A stretch of 64,000 nt of DNA from Pteria penguin (GCA_035048485.1 CM068585.1:53388910-53452909); one strand, 5' to 3'; counted from the stretch's first letter, positions 49,734 to 59,593 are shown. The notes: generated from the sequence alone by a model not told the origin. Translations and numbers: made by a program.

Positions 49734-50780
49734 ATGGATGTTCATTCTTTCATCGATAAAGTACGAGAAAATAAGAAAAATGATGGTTTTATATATGATG
49801 TGAAAAGGTCTATTAAAGTACTGGAACAGCGTTCGATATCGAGTCCTCTGGACGTGCCTCAAGCTCCTAACGATGCCAGAAAGAAATTCCTGGCGAGATG
49901 CATCCATGGCCATATGTTTGAAGATAACGTACTTGCAGCAGCCCTTGACGATTGTAGGAAGACTATACAGGTCAAGGACGATTCAGTAACAACCTTGAAA
50001 AAGCAAATTTCTGAACGGAGGTCAGAGTTCAAGGATATATATAACGCAAATCCAAGTAAAAAGTATAGCACTGTCATGGCTTACGCTGGTGAGCAAGCTT
50101 GGAAAATTTTGACAGAAATTTGTCGACGTTCTAACGCGAGCAAGTCTGTAACTGTAGTGAAATTCGAGGAATGGGTACGCAACACGATTTCTACTGAATT
50201 GATGCAGTCGTTACGCGCTGATTTCGTCGCAAGGACCGGATCCAGCATGTTGCTTGTCGACCTAAAGTTCTCAACCAATAAAATGAAATATTATGAAGAC
50301 AATCAACTGATTGATGGAATTTTACAAGTGCTGATTTATGCGATATTGATGGACGTAGATCCAAATGACGTTACTTTAGGAGTACTCGTGTATTACGGGC
50401 GGGAAGGTGAAATCGTTTTATACACTACCGGGAAACAACACGACTACCAGTGTATGAAAACTTTGGCACAAAAAGCGGGGATCAAATCCATCGAGGCAAG
50501 AAAAACTCAGAAAGGCGATAATCATAAACAGGTGGAAAATACTGTGAAAACAATTCCCCTGAAGGGAATTCTAAAAACTAATGCAAATTCTCTGGCAAGA
50601 GGTCGAAAGACAAAAACTCATTTGCCGGACAAAGAGGCTTCGGAATTCTCCGATGATGCGGAAGATATTTTCTCTTCAGATACGAAACTGATTCAAGGAT
50701 ATATGATAGATGTCGTAAAAGTTTTAGCTCTTTTTGTTTCTGTTTTAATAATCACAATTGTATTAGGATATACCATGTAA
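49734..50780 (+). CDS. Putative tail-anchored PD-(D/E)XK (RecB-like) nuclease, intronless
   Basis: A single 348-codon frame begins in a good context (AAGATGG) and has no introns. Residues 159-205 follow the core of RecB-type nucleases: an acid in 'SLRADFVART' (Asp163), the D-x-K motif in 'SMLLVDLKFS' (Asp176, Lys178), and a Q-x3-Y motif in 'GILQVLIYAILM' (Gln198, Tyr202). In that fold the acids and lysine bind metal and cut DNA; the QxxxY helix assists. Residues 322-348 form one hydrophobic segment ending at the C terminus (VLALFVSVLIITIVLG), which suggests insertion as a tail-anchored protein with the nuclease domain in the cytosol. Residues 60-110 are charged and helix-like; 255-315 are polar and probably disordered. 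The protein family was not recognised by name; the nuclease call is inference from motif order. Lack of introns suggests a retrocopy, mobile-element or viral origin, or simply a compact gene. Confidence 0.8.
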   Translation: MDVHSFIDKVRENKKNDGFIYDVKRSIKVLEQRSISSPLDVPQAPNDARKKFLARCIHGHMFEDNVLAAALDDCRKTIQVKDDSVTTLKKQISERRSEFKDIYNANPSKKYSTVMAYAGEQAWKILTEICRRSNASKSVTVVKFEEWVRNTISTELMQSLRADFVARTGSSMLLVDLKFSTNKMKYYEDNQLIDGILQVLIYAILMDVDPNDVTLGVLVYYGREGEIVLYTTGKQHDYQCMKTLAQKAGIKSIEARKTQKGDNHKQVENTVKTIPLKGILKTNANSLARGRKTKTHLPDKEASEFSDDAEDIFSSDTKLIQGYMIDVVKVLALFVSVLIITIVLGYTM

Positions 50781-50812
50781 GGTATGGCAGCTTATTCTTA
50801 AAGAATCAGTAC

Positions 50813-51011
50813 ATGTATTCACAAAGAAACTTAAGTCTAACACTTGAGACCTGTAATAGCATGTGTCGCAATTCTAAGAATGAGTTGAAAGTTTCTCTGT
50901 GAATAGTATGTCTCATATACCATTTACAAAGAAACTGTTGATTTACTCTTACAATTAGGAAACACGCTATTTTAGGTCTCAAGTCTTAAACTTAAATATC
51001 TTTGTGAATAA
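50813..51011. mobile_element. MITE family M5 copy 1 (long palindrome)
   Basis: 'tattcacaaagaaactta' and 'cacttgagacctgtaatagc' are mirrored by 'gctattttaggtctcaag' and 'tatctttgtgaata'. It lies just downstream of the nuclease-like ORF and could supply its 3' UTR. An M2 copy abuts its right end. Confidence 0.8.
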
Positions 51012-51012
51012 T

Positions 51013-51227
51013 ACGCCATAAACTGAGAAAATACTTAAGTCATAATTTCAAATTCTTCTGTTCAACAATGAATTAATAACTAGGATTTGGATTTTATTCA
51101 GTTTTATTTTATCGAGAAACAGAATTAAACCATTCTACATGACACTTTATTTTGATAAGAGTTTGATAATGGAATCAATTAAAATGAAATAATTGACTTG
51201 AGTATTTTCTCAATTTGGCGCCGGATC
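51013..51227. mobile_element. MITE family M2 copy 3
   Basis: 'cgccataaactgagaaaa' at the left and 'gagtattttctcaatttgg' at the right, with an interior matching the 58-kb copy ('cttctgttcaacaatg', 'gatttggattttattcag'). Confidence 0.85.
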
Positions 51228-51659
51228 CTGGTCTGTGACGAGCAATTTTTTAAAAAGGAGGAAGGAGGGAGGAGTGGTAATAACAAAATCTTTAAGATGT
51301 TCCGTTTGTATAAAGAAGAGCCCTGGTGAACTGTAGATATACAAAAATAACCATCTGATTGAAAGGCCACTTTTATAAAAATAAAATCACTTTTGATAAT
51401 GATTGCCTTTAAACTACTTTTTGTTTACATATAAAATAAATCCGTTTTTCAAGGTCACTTCTGTATATTAGTCACCTCTGAGTGCCTCCCCTAATTTGAC
51501 ACTCATACACAGCCGCATTTGTATATACATCTACATGGGAATCAAGAACTTTATGCCAAGAGCGATAACTCGTATAGAAGTAGTCTATACACATTACTTG
51601 TGTATTAAACAATCGTCTTTCTTAATTCATACAAATTTAAAAATTCATGGTCTTTTTAT

Positions 51660-51785
51660 CAATTTGTAAAATTTAAATTATAAATAATTTCTATTATTTT
51701 CTTTCTATTATAAATGAAAATATAATATCGATAACAGAGAGAAAAATTATAGAAATAATTTATAATTTAAATTTCACAAATGAAA
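51660..51785. repeat. AT-rich inverted repeat, about 35-bp arms
   Basis: 'tgtaaaatttaaattata' with 'aataatttctat' is mirrored by 'atagaaataatttata' with 'atttaaatttcaca'. Spacer about 50 bases. Confidence 0.7.
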
Positions 51786-51803
51786 TAAAATACCATTAAT
51801 TTT

Positions 51804-51888
51804 GGAAGTTAATTGGGGGTGGTAAATACAAAAATTAAAACATGACAATTTTAGTTTTTGTATTTACCACCACCCAAGTAATTTCCAA
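51804..51888. repeat. Strong hairpin, about 37-bp arms, short loop
   Basis: 'gggtggtaaatacaaaaa' and 'tttttgtatttaccaccac' are inverse; homology extends outwards with some mismatches. Total about 85 bases, in the size range of a miRNA precursor or a very small MITE. Confidence 0.75.
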
Positions 51889-52430
51889 ACGTTCAAAATG
51901 ACACGGCAGCTATTTCTGTCTTTCTAATTACTGTTGATACGAAATCAACCTGTATTAAGATACCACCCGTCACAAGTGACCACCTGTCACAAGCGACCAC
52001 CTGTCACAAGTGACCACTTTTCCACCTTTCCCTTTGATGGCGGCTTGCAGTGGCCTAGCGCTCTTTGTACAAAAACACAAATGAATACACGGTCATTTGT
52101 AGAGCATGCTGTAGGTCTTTATTATATTATTAATATTTATTAGAGTGTATAGTATACAATTCATGTTATCAATATTTTGAAGATTGCATTATTTTATTAG
52201 TAAGATATTCTCTTTTTACAGACCCCCCTTTTCCCATTGTGCCCTTTTTATTTTGAATACACGAAATTTTAAACCAGCTACGCCACTCGCTTGAAACAGC
52301 TTTGATTGTATTTATATTCTGTATAATATAAATATCTCCACTATCGTATTATTCTCTTATTGTTTTCCTTTTCACTGTTAACCATGTATTTTATGTCATA
52401 TTTATCATGTATCATAATTTATATAATATA
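51889..52430. other. Stretch without a recognised gene
   Basis: A short 'gtgaccacctgtcacaag' tandem (about 51960-52015, three units) and AT-rich sequence. No exon seen. Confidence 0.45.
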
Positions 52431-52431
52431 C

Positions 52432-52602
52432 TGGTTGGTTGGTTGATTGGTGTTTTACGTCGCTTTCAACAATTTTTCAGTTATATCACGATATGGAAGC
52501 AGGAGGTAATCAACCTCTTAAACATAGTGGCGCAATCCAGGAATTGAACCCGGATCGTCGGCGCTGCAAGCCAGGCGCTTAACCACTACACCAAGCCTGC
52601 CC
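52432..52602 (-). mobile_element. tRNA-derived SINE, second family, minus strand, copy 2
   Basis: On the minus strand: 'ggcttggtgtagtggtta' (A box region) and 'cgggttcaattcc' (B box), then 'tgcgccactatg' and a 3' 'caatcaaccaaccaacc' tail. It matches the copy at 18.6 kb closely. Confidence 0.88.
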
Positions 52603-52810
52603 CTTATATAATATAAGCATTTATTTATGTGATATATGGGTTATAATACCAGCTAATTTATATCGATTGCTCGCTATATAATTTTTGTATCGTTTTCTCA
52701 GTATAAGTGACATCATTCAACAAGTACCACCTCTAAAATTATTACAGAGGCGGGGCTTAACCGTCATCATAGTGTAACCAAGGTAACATGTATATAGATA
52801 TAGTGCGTTT

Positions 52811-53110
52811 AGTCCGAGATTCTCTGCCCTTCTCCAACTTTTGATATCGGCGGTTTGTGGGAGAGAGTAAGAGTTTGTTTATCAAAAGTGGGAATTAATG
52901 AACATTTAGCGTACCCGATCATAACAATATCTTATCCAAATAAGATAGATAACTTCTACCAGCTGCCGTTTTTATCTGAATTCAACACAATATTCTCCAT
53001 TCGTTACTTGCGTATACAGTATTACGTCAAATCTCGCCAAACGCGACTTTGCATTTAATGAACAAACCCTCTCCAACAAATTGCCCATATCAACAGAGAA
53101 TCTAGGACTA
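52811..53110. mobile_element. MITE family M3, complete copy
   Basis: Ends 'gtccgagattctctg' and 'cagagaatctaggac' are inverse. Flanks 'tgcgttta' and 'cgcgttta' look like a target duplication with one change. It shows what the ends were before one of them was amplified at 46.8-48.4 kb. Confidence 0.78.
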
Positions 53111-53214
53111 CGCGTTTATAAAATCATGGGCGACAGGATGAGAAATGTTGCAACGCAACAATATGCAATATCGCAAATACTAATTCTGTTTATGTTTTGT
53201 ATATTAGTCACCTA

Positions 53215-53640
53215 CCAAATCTATTGTTCTAGCACCATGTAAACCAGATTGTGTTACTATATATGTGTACAATGTTACCAACATAACACCATGTAAACCA
53301 GAGTGTGTCAATGTAAAAGTATAATGTCACCAACGTAGCGCCATGTAAACCAGATTGTGTCAATGTAAATGTATAATGTCACCGAAATAGCGCCATGTAA
53401 ACTAGATTGTGTCACTGTAAATGTATAATGTCACCAACGTAGCACCATGTAAACCAGATTGTGTCACTGTAAATGTATAATGTCACCAACATAATACCAT
53501 GTAAACCAGATTGTGTCAATGTAAATGTATAATGTCACCAACATAGCACCATGTAAACCAGATTGTATCACTGTAAATGTATAATGTCACCAACATAGCA
53601 CTATGTAAACCAGATTGTGTCACTGTAAATGTATGTCACC
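53215..53640. repeat. Minisatellite, about 50-bp unit, eight copies
   Basis: The unit contains 'caccatgtaaaccagatt', 'gtgtcactgtaaatg' and 'tataatgtcaccaacat'. Moderate divergence. Confidence 0.9.
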
Positions 53641-53954
53641 GACATAGCGCCAAGTAATAAAACCCCGATTATATCAGTATGTGCACGTGGTCATTTACTT
53701 CTTATTGAACCATGTTCGCGAGAACCATGTGGAGCAGAACCTGTTATGGAAGACCACGCTAGGTCCGCTTTGATTTGTTTAGGGGCGACAAATTTCCTAA
53801 TGATGTCAGCACAAAAGGCAACTACTGTATCTGATATTCGACAATATTATTTTCACCAAAAAAAAAGAAGAAAAAAAGAAAACATCTCTCAAACTGTATT
53901 TGTGAAATACGAATGCTTTACAATGTTTTATAACCCTGTATTTAAAATGCAATC

Positions 53955-54140
53955 GGTCTTAAACAAGGTCAAGGTCACAAGATCAAAAACCATTATACCA
54001 GCTGGAAGGTGAAATGTGAAATATGAACGTCCTATCTCATACAGTTGAAAGTTATGTGGAACATGAAATTTTCATGCCACAGATAGAGGTAGACAGGCCA
54101 TAAACTAGATGCACCGAATCTTTGATTCCGGGGGCATAAA
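53955..54140 (+). repeat. GGTCAAGG-type repeat with its 3' end
   Basis: 'caaggtcaaggtcacaag', 'tgaaatatgaacgtcc' and 'ctcatacagttgaaag' are in the usual order and the copy ends 'gaatctttgattccgggg', the full end that most other copies lack. Confidence 0.7.
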
Positions 54141-54311
54141 AATTAATATTGATACGACACAGCGGACTTGCATCGAAACGGAAAATGATACATTCTGTCA
54201 AAAAAATGAATGCTGTACATTGAATGTATATCGAGGATCTTGCATATTTTTTAAACTTATATATCGCTTCTATAAAATATGTGTCAACAGTATAATAATG
54301 CCATTTGATCT

Positions 54312-55600
54312 ACAGCCCATGGCTCTGTCGGTAGCGTGCTCGGTTTTGATCTGACATACCTCTGTCGGTAGCGTGCTTTGTTTTGATCTATCACGGCTCT
54401 GTCGGTAGCGTGCTCGGTTTTGATCTGACATGCCTCTGTCGGTAGCGTGCTTTGTTTTGATCTATCACGGCTCTGTCGGTAGCGTGCTCGGTTTTGATCT
54501 GACATGCCTCTGTCGGTAGCGTGCTTTGTTTTGATCTATCACGGCTCTGTCGGTAGCGTGCTCGGTTTTGATCTGACATGCCTTTGTCGGTATCGTGCTT
54601 TCTTTTGATCTATCACGGCTCTGTCGGTAGCGTGCTCAGTTTTGATCTGACATGTCTCTGTCGGTATCGTGCTTTCTTTTGATCTATCACGGCTCTGTCC
54701 GTAGCGTAAATGGTTTTGCTCTACCATGGCTCTGCTGGTAGCGTGCTTGGTTTAGATATATTACAGCTCTGTCAGCAGCGTGCTTGGTTTTGATCTACCA
54801 CGGCTCTGTCGGTATCGTGCTTTGTTTAGATCTACCACGGCTCTGTCAGTAGCGTAATTGGTTTTGATCTACCATGGCTTTGTCGGTAGCGTGCTTGGTT
54901 TTGGTTTGCCATGGTTTTGTCGGTAGCGTGCTCGGTACTGATTAACCATGGCTGTGTCGGTAGCGTGCTTAGTTTTAATCTGCAATGACTCTATCAGTTA
55001 TATGTTTGGCTTTGATCTGTCATGGCTCTGTGGGTAGCGTACTTGGTTTTGATCTGACAGGGCTCTGTCGGTACGTGCTTGGTTTTTATCTACCACAGCT
55101 CTGTCGGTAGTGTGCTTTGTTTTGATCTACTACGGCTTTGTCGGTTCCGTGCTTGGTTTCATCTGTCATGGCTGTCGGTACCATGCTTTGTTTTGATCTA
55201 CTACGGCTTTGTCGGTACCGTGCTTGGTTTTCATCTACAACGGCTTTGTCGGTACCGTGCTTTGTTTTGATCTGAAATGACTCTGTCGGTATCGTGCTTG
55301 GTTTTTATCTGCCACGGCTCTGTTGGTAGCGTGCTTGGTTTTTGTCTACCACGGCTCTGTTGGTAGCCTATTTGGTTTTGATCTACCACGGCTCTGTCGG
55401 TAACATACTTGGTTTAGATCTACCACGGGTCTGTTGGTAGCCTTTTAGGTTTTGATCTACCACGGCTCTGCCGGTAGCGTGCTTTGTTTAAATCTGCCAC
55501 GGCTCTGTCGGCAGCGTACTTGCTTTTCATCTACCACGGTTCTGTCGGTAGCGTGCTTGAATCAGATCTGACACGGCTCTGTCGGTAGCGTGCTTGGTCC
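54312..55600. repeat. 37-bp minisatellite made of a tRNA A-box-like unit
   Basis: About 34 units of 'gatctaccac' plus 'ggctctgtcggtagcgtgct' plus 'tggtttt'. The core resembles the D-arm/A box of a tRNA (consensus TRGCnnAGTnGG). At 54350-54700 two kinds of unit alternate (…gacatgcctctg… / …tatcacggctctg…), giving a 74-bp higher-order repeat. The last unit runs directly into a tRNA-like head with a B box. The minus-strand open frames follow the repeat. Confidence 0.93.
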
Positions 55601-55835
55601 ACAACCAAGATTTCGTAGGTTCAATTCCAACCTGCGGGTCGTCGGTATCCTGTGTCTCGGTTAAGACAGGGAACCCCGATATTTCGTGTTTAGGTAGACG
55701 ATGCTACGAAAAAAAGTTAATACTCTTCCATGCTTCGGGAGAGTACGTTACGGAGATAAAGTATCAAGCAAAGACCAACACCATAATGCCTTTGGCATCA
55801 CGGAGGCAAGAAACAAACATAAACAGGTATTTCTA
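55565..55835 (+). mobile_element. tRNA-derived SINE, third family (source of the array unit)
   Basis: A box 'ggctctgtcggt', then a perfect five-base anticodon-type stem (CTTGG / CCAAG) around a seven-base loop, then B box 'ggttcaattcc' 44 bases after the A box, with a T-stem that pairs at four of five positions. The body includes 'gtcggtatcctgtgtctc' and 'cttccatgcttcggga'. The 5' part of this head is what the array at its left repeats. Confidence 0.7.
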
Positions 55836-56102
55836 ATGCTGTATTGGTCCAGCATTTTCTATTTTGTACAAAAATTGGATGATTTGAGTGTCACATATAT
55901 TATGCAAAAGAATGGAGTTTCACTTTCACAATGTAGTAAAATGACTTTTTGTAAAACATTTCTTTAATATAAAGGGCTGTTCTTATTTCCAAGGGTCCCA
56001 CTTCTGCCATCTAATGGTAACGCATATTCATTTGTTATACCGTTATTTCAAAAAGATGGTCTTTATTTCTTTATTCCATTTCACGCTGTCATTTTAATAA
56101 CG

Positions 56103-57230
56103 TTATATGTCGTCATAAGCTGTCGAGTTTGTACAACATAAACAAAAAGAGCTGGATTTCCCGCCGGAAGAGGACTTTCTACGAGCATATCGGGTAGCAT
56201 CCCAGTTATACAGTTGGATCTGAGAGGACGATGTTCCCCTTAAAGCTACTGCGAGCTGAGAACCGACAAACACGACATTAGTCGGTTTTACGTCCATGCC
56301 GTACTCGTATGTGTTCATAACGGGCGTCGCAATATACTCACCGGATGGTGAAAACATTTGTACCCGGAAATTGTTAGCGTCGGCGACATAAATATTATCG
56401 AACTGGTCAACACAGATTCCCATCGGATAAAATAGCTCTCCTTCCTCGGATCCTTGTTTTCCGAATACACTGACGATTGAGCCGTCGTTTTTGTGTATTT
56501 TGATTCGGTGATTTCCGCTGTCCGTGATGATGATGTCATCACGACTGTTCACAGTGACGTAATATGGATGTAGGAAATGATTGGGTCCTCCTCCACGTGA
56601 GCCAAATTTAATGGATGGTTTCCGTCGTTCAGTCAGGACATGAACGTTATTATTCTGCAGACTGGTCAAAATCACTTTGTTTCGGTTGCTGATCGCCAGT
56701 CCGAACGGGTTTTCATACTTGTAAAATGATCCATACGTTGCTACCAAACGTCCGTCGACGCCATACTCTCGCAGAATCGCGGAACCTGCGCGACTTACTG
56801 TAAGGAGGTAACTTCCGTTCAAAGTAACAGCAATATCTCTGATTGAGCAATCACAAACAAAACCGCCACGATACTCGCCCATGTTCGAAAAAACCAAGAC
56901 CTTGTTCAAACTGCAATCCACTACAACAAGTTCGTTATTTAACGGAGAATATGCTAGCCCGGATATACGAACAAAGCCGTCTTGTTCTGTTCCGAAGTGG
57001 CCGAATGTTCGTAGCAGCTTTGCGGTGTGTTTTCGTTTGATGAATGAAACCTGAAATTTGCCAGAGTTTAACAACGGTTTAGTTTCCGATATTTGAATAT
57101 TATTTGAAGGACCGTGCGAAAGCGATGTTGAATATTCATGTTCATTGCTGTGGGCAACTGTATCCTGAAGACCAATTATGAAATGGTTGTCAGGAAAACC
57201 ATATACACCGTTTGGTGGAATATAAATAAC
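56103..57230 (-). CDS. RING-NHL E3 ubiquitin ligase, exon 2 (NHL beta-propeller)
   Basis: This exon carries residues 63-437 of a 437-residue protein. The acceptor is CTTTTCAG and the phase is 0, matching exon 1. After about 70 residues of linker (IYIPPNGVYGF…), NHL repeats run from 'LLRTFGHFG' to the end of 'SQIQLYNW': 'GFVRISGLAYSPLNNELVVVD', 'NPFGLAISNRNKVILTS', 'HPYYVTVNSRDDIIITD', 'YPMGICVDQFDNIYVAD' are typical strands followed by short 'NHRIKIHKNDG' and 'NFRVQMFSPSGEY' turns. The propeller in TRIM2/3/32/71 and malin binds substrate or RNA. The C terminus is 'SSFCLCCTNSTAYDDI', a cysteine cluster that could be lipidated (inference). Two AATAAA words lie 30-40 bases beyond the stop codon. 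Which substrates it targets cannot be told. Confidence 0.9.
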   Translation of the reverse strand, partial: VIYIPPNGVYGFPDNHFIIGLQDTVAHSNEHEYSTSLSHGPSNNIQISETKPLLNSGKFQVSFIKRKHTAKLLRTFGHFGTEQDGFVRISGLAYSPLNNELVVVDCSLNKVLVFSNMGEYRGGFVCDCSIRDIAVTLNGSYLLTVSRAGSAILREYGVDGRLVATYGSFYKYENPFGLAISNRNKVILTSLQNNNVHVLTERRKPSIKFGSRGGGPNHFLHPYYVTVNSRDDIIITDSGNHRIKIHKNDGSIVSVFGKQGSEEGELFYPMGICVDQFDNIYVADANNFRVQMFSPSGEYIATPVMNTYEYGMDVKPTNVVFVGSQLAVALRGTSSSQIQLYNWDATRYARRKSSSGGKSSSFCLCCTNSTAYDDI

Positions 57231-57584
57231 CTGAAAAGATGAAGAAAAACCCTAATGTATTCTTGTTTTGTACCAGTATATGTAATCAGTCTCATGTTTA
57301 CCAGCTCTTGCGGCTAAAATATTAAATTGGACACCACAACTACTGAAACTGGTAATAATTAAACACTTGCAAAGCGAACTTGCGACATATATAAAGTTGT
57401 CATTTACTTTGATTACTAAATCATTTTAACAATTTTCCAACAAAAGGTCGCAAAAATCATAAAAGTTTTTATGAAATGAACTATCAAACTAAACACCAAC
57501 TAAACGCTGATACAAAAAATGGGTTTAAGGGTAGATAATTCCGGCCGTATATAATTGTCATTGTCTAGATAGACATCACGTGAT

Positions 57585-57860
57585 CATACGAGTGGTTTGG
57601 GGTTCCAATCTAGACGATTGTTCGGCGGTGTCTTGTCTTTAGCATGAATCACAGACAATAAATACTGCCCCCGGAGGTTCGATGTTACGACCATAGACGT
57701 GGCACGTAAATAATCCTCCCTTTCCCCCAACTGCATGGGACCGCAGGCTAAATTTCTGTCCAAATTTCTGCGCACTGAATCAGGTTGACGCCGTCAACAT
57801 ATCAATGCAGTTAATATACATGTAGCTTAATTAATGTGACATAAAACAAGAATCGATCGA
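57585..57860 (+). mobile_element. Decayed tRNA-derived SINE in an intron
   Basis: 'ggggttccaatctag' (B-box region), 'gtcttgtctttagcatga', 'cacgtaaataatcctcc' and 'caggttgacgccgtcaac' follow the SINE order with many changes. Confidence 0.65.
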
Positions 57861-57989
57861 ACCATCCTCGGTTCCCTATGCTATTTGCTATACTCGCTGA
57901 ATCCAGTAGTACAAATACCAGGGGAAACCGAGGATGCAACCAAACAAACACATTTTGTGACTTGAAATTACGCCTAGGTCCGCGCCTAG

Positions 57990-58206
57990 GGTCCGGCGCC
58001 ATAAACTGAAAATATACTTAAGTCATAATTTCATATTCTTCTGTTCATCAATGAATTAATAACAGGGATTTGGATTTTATTTAGTTTTATTCTACTGATA
58101 AATAAAATTAAACCATTCTGCCTAAAATTTATTTGAACGTTTGGTAATGGAATAAATTAAAATGAAATTTTTGACTTAAGTATATTCTCAGTTTGTGGCG
58201 CCGGAC
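57990..58206. mobile_element. MITE family M2 copy 4
   Basis: The best preserved ends: 'ggtccggcgccataaact' and 'gtttgtggcgccggacc', with inner 'tacttaagtcataatttc' / 'gaaatttttgacttaagta'. It lies inside the RING-NHL intron. Confidence 0.9.
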
Positions 58207-58569
58207 CATGGTACATCAGCCTCCCCTCAAACTCCATTTACCACTATCACCGCCCCCGCCACCACTACTTTCAGTTTGATGTTTGCTACTGTTTACATGT
58301 ATTCTTCGCCTTCCGCCTCCCTTTCTTATTTCGTAAAAGGGTATTTAAAGTTTAAATATATCATCGTTCACTTTCACTCCTTTCAGCCCACACCCTCCTT
58401 TCCCATTCCTCCCTCGCGTTTCTCTTCTCGAAAAAATCTTTGAAAGTAAGGTTTTTGTAACCCAATCTTCCTTACTGTAATGATAAAAATAATACGACAT
58501 TTTACTAGTGTCTAGAACCACCGGCTAATGGTCCAGCAGATTAATATAATGTAGAATGACAGTACTTAC

Positions 58570-58755
58570 CTGTCTACATAGTGGACACGGAAACTGACCA
58601 CTCGCCTCGAATCTACTGACGATGTACTCCCTCAAACAGTTTTCACAGAAACTATGAAGACATGGCAATGCCTTGGGTTTGGTATAGTTTTGAAAACAAA
58701 TTGAACACGAAAGAAAATTGTTTTCAATTTCACCGACGACTGTAGATGTCGCCAT
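58570..58755 (-). CDS. RING-NHL E3 ubiquitin ligase, exon 1 (RING finger)
   Basis: The exon gives residues 1-62, starting MATSTVVGEIENNFLSC. It contains a complete C3HC4 RING: Cys17-x2-Cys20-x11-Cys32-x1-His34-x2-Cys37-x2-Cys40-x16-Cys57-x2-Cys60 ('CSICFQNY', 'PCLHSFCENCL', 'CPLCRQ'). A RING binds two zinc ions and recruits the ubiquitin-charged E2. The donor is CAG|GTAAGT, exactly after a codon, and joins in phase 0 to the NHL exon. The start ATG has a G at +4. The predicted protein is RING plus NHL without B-box or coiled coil, like NHLRC1 (malin, about 395 residues) rather than a full TRIM protein. Orthology to malin is not established. Confidence 0.92.
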
Positions 58756-59590
58756 TTCTGGACACTAAAAGTAGTCAACAGCACATGATTAAATCACATG
58801 ACTTGTAGCATAGCTATCCGGATTCGGCGTTAAAACTACATTCGTTATATTTTACATATTATACTGCTTTCGTTTTCTGATTTGTTATGCGAATGATAGT
58901 GACGTGTAATTTGAAACAAGTATCGAAGAAGAAGAAGAAGAGTTTTCAACTAGCTAAGGTTTTTTATTCATATTATATAGTGTCATGTCAAAGACACTGT
59001 GCGTTTCAATCAGAACTTCATTTATGACATCGTCAGCTGTCGTGCCGAAACTTCGATTCTCAATTTTGAACTTCATTCTAATGATTTTTTTTTAAATTTT
59101 CATTTATCATTCATAAACTGATAAAGACATAAACATGACAATGCCCGATTAGGCCTAAATCTGCTAATGAAAAATAATTTAACAATGTTACAATACTTTC
59201 AACATTATTCTATTGCCATTATTTGATCAAGGAACTGACCATATGGATTTGTTTTCAATGTTGATGTATCTTGCCTTCTTGGATTTACATGCCTGGTGCA
59301 TGCCTTCATAACTAGACCGCTTTCCTTTAAATGCAGAGTTTGAATTCTCCAGATAATTTGCACTGCTTTTTTTTTTACGAAATTTGTCCTTGATCAGGAT
59401 GGGAATTTCAATACTAAATATTTATTTTGCTCTTATGTATGTTTAGTTATAACATCTTTTGTTTTTATATGCTTTGCCTGAATAAACATATAATAATAAT
59501 AATAATAATGATTTTAAGACAACGTATATTGAAAGGAAAGAGCATAATTTTTGAAAGTGGTAAATTTGTAATGAACCCTTTCAACATATC
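58756..59590. other. 5' flank of the RING-NHL gene; no gene seen
   Basis: A 'gaagaagaagaagaag' run lies near 58925 and an (AAT)n run near 59490. The promoter of the minus-strand gene should be in the first few hundred bases, but no TATA box or other motif stands out. Confidence 0.4.
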
Positions 59591-59593
59591 TGT

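Larger units (their letters stand above)
57231..58569 (-). other. Intron of the RING-NHL gene
   Basis: GT-AG intron of 1339 bases (GTAAGT donor). It holds a worn SINE and an M2 MITE. I searched for a B-box (paired Cys/His motifs) on the minus strand and found none, so RING and NHL appear to be joined directly. Confidence 0.8.

Noticed and set aside
54284..54727. Repeated Arg/Gln/Ser-rich minus-strand frames
   Set aside because: They are readings of the 37-bp A-box minisatellite.
54312..55600. A cluster of tRNA genes
   Set aside because: Only the A-box half is repeated; units are 37 bp and lack anticodon stem, B box and acceptor stem except for the last one.
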